DNA of 64,000 bases from assembly GCF_000060345.1 (NCBI RefSeq), contig NC_008571.1, positions 124,001 to 188,000 of the forward strand, in the 5' to 3' direction. The translations under genes were made by a program, and so were the position numbers. Under the pieces are notes generated by a model. It searched no databases. It saw nothing but the letters and a program-made list of their open reading frames with translations, and was not told the origin of the DNA. This document shows positions 59,859-64,000 of the stretch, piece after piece; position 1 is the stretch's first letter; every line of letters starts with the position of its first letter. The DNA is from Christiangramia forsetii KT0803. GTDB taxonomy: Bacteria; Bacteroidota; Bacteroidia; Flavobacteriales; Flavobacteriaceae.

Positions 59859-60188
59859 TTATGCAGCTGTAGTAACATTGTAATGGTTCAGTATATCCTG
59901 ATAGAAAAAGATACTTTTTTCATCTTTCTTTAGACAAGATTTTAGAAACCTTTCAATATCCTGACATTCAAAAGTTATGTTAGTATATTTTTTATGTCCA
60001 ACTGGCAATTGTAACTCAACCGTCGCATCACTATAATTAATATTCACATGCTTAGCTTCAAAATATTTTTTGATAATAGCACGATGCATAATCTGAAAAT
60101 TGAAATTTTCCTGATCTTTATTGACTATGCTGTAAGAGATAAGATTTTTGACCTCATCAAAAATCTCCGGGGGAGTAATATTATTCAT
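59859..60188 (-). CDS. Hypothetical protein, 109 residues
   Basis: The protein begins MNNITPPEIFDEVKNLISYSIV, contains ATVELQLPVGHKKYTNITFECQDIERFLKSC, and ends DILNHYNVTTAA. The mix of N-terminal helix and C-terminal strands suggests a small soluble domain. There is no signal peptide, membrane helix or known motif, and I do not recognise the family. It lies convergent to the response regulator (46 bp between stops), so a functional link is only positional. Coding likelihood is supported by normal composition and ATG start. Confidence 0.6.
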   Translation of the reverse strand: MNNITPPEIFDEVKNLISYSIVNKDQENFNFQIMHRAIIKKYFEAKHVNINYSDATVELQLPVGHKKYTNITFECQDIERFLKSCLKKDEKSIFFYQDILNHYNVTTAA

Positions 60189-60322
60189 GATTAAGTTTTT
60201 TCTAAATTTTCGACGCTGCTAAATTACTACTAGAGAGGCTAAAAGCTGTTAAAAAAACTGTAATACTTCTCTCGTTAATAGTATTTTAACTCTATAGGAG
60301 GATTCTTAAGGATATTTTTGGT

Positions 60323-60940
60323 TCAGAGGTCCAATAATAACGGTGAATGCATAAGACGATGCCGTTCATCTAGAATTGATAAGTTGAAAAAGTGTATTGA
60401 AGATTGCTTCATAGCACCTGCTGCATGGTGAATATGACCAAACAGGTGGTATTTTGGATATACAACTTCTAAAATTTGCTTTAACTCTTCACAGCCTAAT
60501 TTTATTCCACTACTTATTTCATCTAATATTCCATAGGGCGGGGTGTGGGTAATGAGAATATCTGTCTCCTTTGGTATAAGATTCCAGTGATTCCTAATTG
60601 GTGTTCCTCTTTCTTTGTTGAAAGCCCAATTTTCCATACCAGGGGTAACTGGTGATCCCCAAAACTGAAATCCATTTATTTCAACTCCTCTATCAATTAG
60701 TAAGTTGATATTTTCAGGAACTTTTCCAATTTGTTCTGGCTTTTCAAAATAGAAATCATGATTTCCGGGAACCAGGATTTTGTGTTTGTGTGGTTGGGAT
60801 GAAAACCACTCTAAAAAATTAGCAGTTTCATTTCGTGTTCCACCATCGGTACAATCTCCGGCATGAATCAATAAATCTCCATCTGGAATTGCAATGTCAT
60901 GGTGAAAATTATGAGTATCAGAAAGGCAAACAAGCCTCAT
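60323..60940 (-). CDS. Calcineurin-like metallophosphoesterase (MPPED-like)
   Basis: The 205-residue cytoplasmic protein shows metal motifs LVCLSDTHNFHHDI, LLIHAGDCTDGG, ILVPGNHDFYFEK, ILITHTPPYGILDE and HLFGHIHHAAGAM, in the order of class III metallophosphoesterases. The short length and DTHNFH/HTPP pattern resemble the MPPED1/2 (239AB) group, which hydrolyses 2',3'-cyclic nucleotides. The physiological substrate is not shown. No partner gene is evident. Confidence 0.9.
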   Translation of the reverse strand: MRLVCLSDTHNFHHDIAIPDGDLLIHAGDCTDGGTRNETANFLEWFSSQPHKHKILVPGNHDFYFEKPEQIGKVPENINLLIDRGVEINGFQFWGSPVTPGMENWAFNKERGTPIRNHWNLIPKETDILITHTPPYGILDEISSGIKLGCEELKQILEVVYPKYHLFGHIHHAAGAMKQSSIHFFNLSILDERHRLMHSPLLLDL

Positions 60941-60978
60941 ATTTTTTGATTAAGGTGAAAGGCAAAATAAGTAATAAA

Positions 60979-61009
60979 AAAAATCCGTTGAAACTATCAG
61001 CGGATTTTT
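60979..61009 (-). terminator. Terminator after the 70-residue membrane protein gene
   Basis: AAAAATCCG (60979-60987) pairs with CGGATTTTT (61001-61009), with inner TGA/TCA pairs and a 5-base loop; in the minus direction a run of Ts follows. Confidence 0.8.
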
Positions 61010-61032
61010 CGTTATATCTTTAAAACTACTTT

Positions 61033-61245
61033 CTATTCTTTTTCATCAGCCTGAATTTCCATCAGTACTTTATCGTTAGGCAGTATTTTGTTGATCGTTT
61101 TTAGCATTGCAAATGCAATAATTGCAGCGGTAACAGCAAAAAACAGGAATTTGATCAATAGACTTTCACTAATAACAAGGCTATAGAAGCCAAGGAAAAT
61201 CTCAGTGATTACAAACAAAACCTTTATACCAACCTTTAAAAACAT
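61033..61245 (-). CDS. Small membrane protein, 70 residues
   Basis: Two hydrophobic helices are predicted (about 5-25, VLFVITEIFLGFYSLVI, and 30-50, IKFLFFAVTAAIIAFAML), followed by a charged tail KILPNDKVLMEIQADEKE. No family is recognised. A perfect -7 box at 61266-61273 and a terminator at 60979-61009 bracket it as a single-gene unit, which supports it being real. Confidence 0.62.
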   Translation of the reverse strand: MFLKVGIKVLFVITEIFLGFYSLVISESLLIKFLFFAVTAAIIAFAMLKTINKILPNDKVLMEIQADEKE

Positions 61246-61265
61246 TTATTCTTTTTGATTTGTTA

Positions 61266-61273
61266 CAAATATA
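61266..61273 (-). promoter_or_regulatory. -7 element for the 70-residue membrane protein gene
   Basis: TATATTTG on the minus strand fully matches TAnnTTTG, 20 bp before the start codon. Confidence 0.45.
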
Positions 61274-61427
61274 GTATTCAATTACCATACCACTGAAGTG
61301 AAAAATAAAGTTTGACGAAAATTTAACTTTGGTAACATCTATATTACAATCTTTTAAGTTAAATAATCTTAAACGAAGTTTTTGGTAACCTCTGAATTGT
61401 AAATTGGTTTGCAAATTGAATATAAAA

Positions 61428-62951
61428 TTGAAAAAAACTAAAAAATTAGCTCTGGGTGTTTTTATTGGGGTTGGAGTGCTTGCTCTAACTCTATTATTTC
61501 TTAATAATTATCTTGAGAATAAAATCACGAAGAGTATAGAGGAGAATCTGGTAAAGGTTAATGGAACTTTTGATAAAGTTGATGTGAAATTACTCGACCG
61601 AAGAGCAGAAGTTGTTAATCCTTCTTTTATAATTAAAGGAAAAACATTAAAAGTAGATGGGATTTTACTGGATGATATCCAGCTCTGGGATTATATAATC
61701 AATAAAGACATTATAGTTGGAAATCTGAATATCGCCAATCCTGTGGTTAAAGTGTTCAATTTTCAAAAAGAAGAGAAGGATTCGTCTACTTCAAAAAAAT
61801 CAGCAAATTTTAAAAATAAGGTGCTTATTAAAAATTTAAGTATTGATGGAGGAAGTTTTCAGATTTTCGAGAAGGATAGTACAGAGCACAGACTATTCAC
61901 AAAAATTAAGGATATTAAAATGGAGCAGGTAAGAATTAATTCCGAAACCTTAAAGGAAACAGTTCCTTTTAATTATGATCTTATTCTTTTAAATGCAGAT
62001 AGTATATTTTATGATCTTAATGACCAGCATAAACTGGCTGCAGGGAGTTTTGAAATAGATAATAATAAGGTCCTGGTACAAAACCTTCAAATCATCCCCA
62101 AATTTTCCAAAGCTGGCCATCAAAAAACAATAAATATTGAAAAGGATCGGTACGACCTAAAAATTGATTCTCTTTCTATGGATAGTTTTAACTGGACTAT
62201 GCAAAATGACTCTTTAAAAATTCATAATTCGTTTACCAGAATTTCCGGAGTTAACTTTGATATTTACAGGGATAAACTTCAGCCGGATGATACGAGCATA
62301 AAACCACTTTATGGTAAGATGATTAGAGAAATGCCTATACTGGTTAACTTAGATAGTGTTGAGGTTGAAAATACCTATTTAAGATATGAGGAGAGAATGC
62401 ATGCAGAGAGAGAAAGTGGTGTTGTGGATTTCTCAAACCTTAATGCTCGAATTAAGAATATAACCAATATGGGATTAGATCGGGAAGATTTTCCGAAAAC
62501 AGTATTGATAGCTACCGCTAATTTTATGAAACAGGCTCCTTTAAAAGTGAATATGGAATTTGATATTAGTAACAGGAATGACAACTTTCATATTACCGGA
62601 AATATGGGGCAGCTTGCTGCAGAACAGATGAATAAATTTATGAAACCAGCTATGAATGTTGAAGCGTCAGGGGATATTTTAGATATGTATTTCAATTTTT
62701 ACGGGAATCATACCAAGGCTAGCGGCGATATGAGATTAGAGTATAATGATTTTAAGGTTGAAGTGCTTCAGAAAGATGGTAGTAAGAAAAATAAATTTGT
62801 GTCGGCTTTGGCAAATCTTATTGTAAAAAATAAAGCGATTAATGAAAAAGCAAATTATAAAGAGATCAGTTTTACCAGGGATAAGACGAAATCTTTCTGG
62901 AACTACTTATGGAATTTATTAAAAAACGGGGCTTTAAAATCCTTTCTTTAA
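61428..62951 (+). CDS. AsmA/DUF748-like envelope protein
   Basis: The start is uncertain; no ATG occurs before the conserved-looking N-terminus. A TTG at 61428 gives LKKTKKLALGVFIG (507 residues), and in-frame TTGs at 61404 and 61416 are alternatives. One N-terminal membrane helix (LALGVFIGVGVLALTLLFL) anchors a long beta-rich region. The N-terminal part has LEVV-type blocks (RRAEVVNPSFIIKGKTLKVDGILLDDIQLW) and a mid-region VNLDSVEVENTYLRYEER. The C-terminus ends SFWNYLWNLLKNGALKSFL, as in AsmA-like/DUF748 proteins that bridge the envelope and move lipids. Assignment is by architecture. It converges on the universal stress protein gene with a 4-bp overlap. Confidence 0.7.
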   Translation: MKKTKKLALGVFIGVGVLALTLLFLNNYLENKITKSIEENLVKVNGTFDKVDVKLLDRRAEVVNPSFIIKGKTLKVDGILLDDIQLWDYIINKDIIVGNLNIANPVVKVFNFQKEEKDSSTSKKSANFKNKVLIKNLSIDGGSFQIFEKDSTEHRLFTKIKDIKMEQVRINSETLKETVPFNYDLILLNADSIFYDLNDQHKLAAGSFEIDNNKVLVQNLQIIPKFSKAGHQKTINIEKDRYDLKIDSLSMDSFNWTMQNDSLKIHNSFTRISGVNFDIYRDKLQPDDTSIKPLYGKMIREMPILVNLDSVEVENTYLRYEERMHAERESGVVDFSNLNARIKNITNMGLDREDFPKTVLIATANFMKQAPLKVNMEFDISNRNDNFHITGNMGQLAAEQMNKFMKPAMNVEASGDILDMYFNFYGNHTKASGDMRLEYNDFKVEVLQKDGSKKNKFVSALANLIVKNKAINEKANYKEISFTRDKTKSFWNYLWNLLKNGALKSFL

Positions 62952-63775
62952 ATTTTAAACGTTACAACTGGTCGGTTGGCATGGTTTACAAGGTCTTCAC
63001 TAATACTTCCGTTGAAAAAATGAGCAATTCCTTTTCTGCCGTGAGTGCCTATTCCTAAAAGTCCGGTGTCTAATTTTTGGGCAAAACTAAGAATCCCTTT
63101 TTCAACACTTATATCGTTATAGATATGAATTTCAAAATTTTTTGAATTTGAGTCTCCGGCAAATTCATTGATTCGCTGGTTAGCTTCCTCGCTTGTCATA
63201 AAATCGTTCGGGGTATTTACAAAAAGAAGGTGAAGTTTAGCATCTATCATTTTTGCAAATTTCATGGCTTTTTCTAAAATATGCTTGTGATGATGGTTAG
63301 CGTCTGTGGCAAAGACAAAGTTTTTGATTTTGAAATCAGGAATTTCATTTTTAATAACCAATACGGGAATTTCTGAATGTCTTACAACTTTTTCAGTATT
63401 GGAGCCAATAAACATTTCCTGAAAACCGCTTGCTCCATGTGATCCCATTACGATCAAATCACATTTTTTTTCTTTGCTTATCTCCATAATTCCATCAAAT
63501 GCACGATGAAACTCTACTGTTTCGTGAACTTTAATGCCTTTTAAATAAGGCTCTTTCATGATCTTTGAAAATCGTTGGTGCGCTAACTTCATAAAGAAAA
63601 TAGCCTCCGGGATATTTCGGCTCCCGCTGCCCAAGGGATCTATAAGCTGCAGCGGAAGTTCCAGCATGTGGAGCAAGAATATTTCCCCGTTAAATTTCCG
63701 GGCTAATTGAGCGGCCACTTTAAGGGCCTTTTCAGCCTGGTCACTAAAGTCTGTTGGAACAAGTATATTTTTCAT
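62948..63775 (-). CDS. Universal stress protein, two UspA domains
   Basis: The 275-residue protein holds two USP domains: about 1-145 (MKNILVPTDFSDQAEKALKVA, DLIVMGSHGASGFQEMFIGSNTEKVVRHSEIPVLVI) and about 150-275 (FVFATDANHHHKHILEKAMKFA, GLLGIGTHGRKGIAHFFNGSISEDLVNHANRPVVTF). Both keep the ATP-binding G-x2-G-x9-G(S/N) loop, GSHGASG with GSNTEKV and GTHGRKG with GSISEDL. Such tandem proteins respond to energy or redox stress. It stands alone with no promoter recognised. Confidence 0.93.
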   Translation of the reverse strand: MKNILVPTDFSDQAEKALKVAAQLARKFNGEIFLLHMLELPLQLIDPLGSGSRNIPEAIFFMKLAHQRFSKIMKEPYLKGIKVHETVEFHRAFDGIMEISKEKKCDLIVMGSHGASGFQEMFIGSNTEKVVRHSEIPVLVIKNEIPDFKIKNFVFATDANHHHKHILEKAMKFAKMIDAKLHLLFVNTPNDFMTSEEANQRINEFAGDSNSKNFEIHIYNDISVEKGILSFAQKLDTGLLGIGTHGRKGIAHFFNGSISEDLVNHANRPVVTFKI

Positions 63776-63956
63776 GATTTCAGGTAAAGACTTAAATTAA
63801 AGCTCTATTAAATTTACAAAGATTATTTCATCTGTTCCTGGTTATTTGTTTTTTTATGGTCAGATGTGATTCGCTATTAAAAAGGATTACCAAAAGAGAA
63901 AATCTGTTTTAGCCCATTTCATTTATTTCTACGTTTTTATACTTGAAAAATATTGC

Positions 63957-63964
63957 TATATTTG
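63957..63964 (+). promoter_or_regulatory. -7 element for a gene beyond the right edge
   Basis: TATATTTG fully matches TAnnTTTG, 36 bp before the window end. No start codon of the downstream gene is visible, so its identity is unknown. The rest of 63776-63956 shows nothing recognisable. Confidence 0.45.
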
Positions 63965-64000
63965 CAGCGTTGAAACTAAAAAAGTACAGCGAGGGGACAT

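Overview
The window looks like the chromosome of a low-GC, marine-type Flavobacteriaceae species. The gene order and protein style are reminiscent of Gramella/Christiangramia, but that is an impression and was not tested. The phylum assignment rests on several things: TonB-dependent receptors with carboxypeptidase-regulatory N-domains, a T9SS type A sorting domain, Bacteroidota-specific families (DUF5686, DUF4271, DUF4296, DUF5916, DUF2723, DUF3050), and promoters of the Bacteroidota sigma-A type (-33 TTG, about 19-20 bp, -7 TAnnTTTG) in front of many genes. Genes lie on both strands in short operons. Nothing looks like a phage, plasmid, transposase or CRISPR array.

Layout. 1-9.7 kb: asnS (cut by the window edge), an RND/MMPL exporter, a DUF5686 protein, the pyrH-frr pair, a zinc metallopeptidase, an Lrp regulator and a saccharopine dehydrogenase. 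9.8-18.5 kb: pckA, hemD with DUF4271, a polyprenol-phosphate mannosyltransferase / dihydroorotase / DUF4296 operon, an epimerase and tyrS. 18.8-27.2 kb: a LuxE-like protein, a sorting-domain-only T9SS protein, a duplicated beta-helix lipoprotein, a TonB-dependent receptor and a divergent PhoB/PhoR-like two-component system. 27.1-33 kb: a glycosyltransferase, trmB, a LysE-type exporter, an alkyltransferase-like protein and an Fe-S/redox operon (Mrp, NifU, ferredoxin reductase, ferredoxin). 33-40.3 kb: DUF3050, small proteins, glutaryl-CoA dehydrogenase, a tRNA methyltransferase, tsf, rpsB, rpsI and rplM. 40.6-55 kb: surface proteins, polA, glycosylasparaginase, a metallophosphoesterase, a cysteine-less thioredoxin, a polysaccharide deacetylase and a large DUF2723 membrane protein. 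55.2-64 kb: tRNA-Gln, a nucleotide-sugar epimerase, a CHASE/PAS histidine kinase with its response regulator, small unknowns, an AsmA-like protein and a universal stress protein.

The most interesting region is 20.4-27.2 kb. The receptor gene and the regulator genes are transcribed away from each other. Between them lies a run of six TGTTA-like hexamers at an exact 11-bp period (25306-25366). That spacing is the hallmark of PhoB/PhoP operators. I infer a phosphate-starvation outer-membrane uptake or scavenging locus: receptor plus a surface beta-helix lipoprotein whose 310-residue unit is duplicated, controlled by the adjacent kinase/regulator.

Intergenic regions between about 32.5 and 55.6 kb are loaded with two dispersed palindromic repeat families, R1 around CCTGAA-N-TTCAGG with GTCA/TGAC ends and R2 around GTCATCTCGAcc...GAGATCTC / GAGATTTCTC...TCGAAATGAC. 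One other short repeat sits in frame inside a deacetylase gene. Lysine catabolism may be represented by saccharopine dehydrogenase and glutaryl-CoA dehydrogenase, although they are 25 kb apart.
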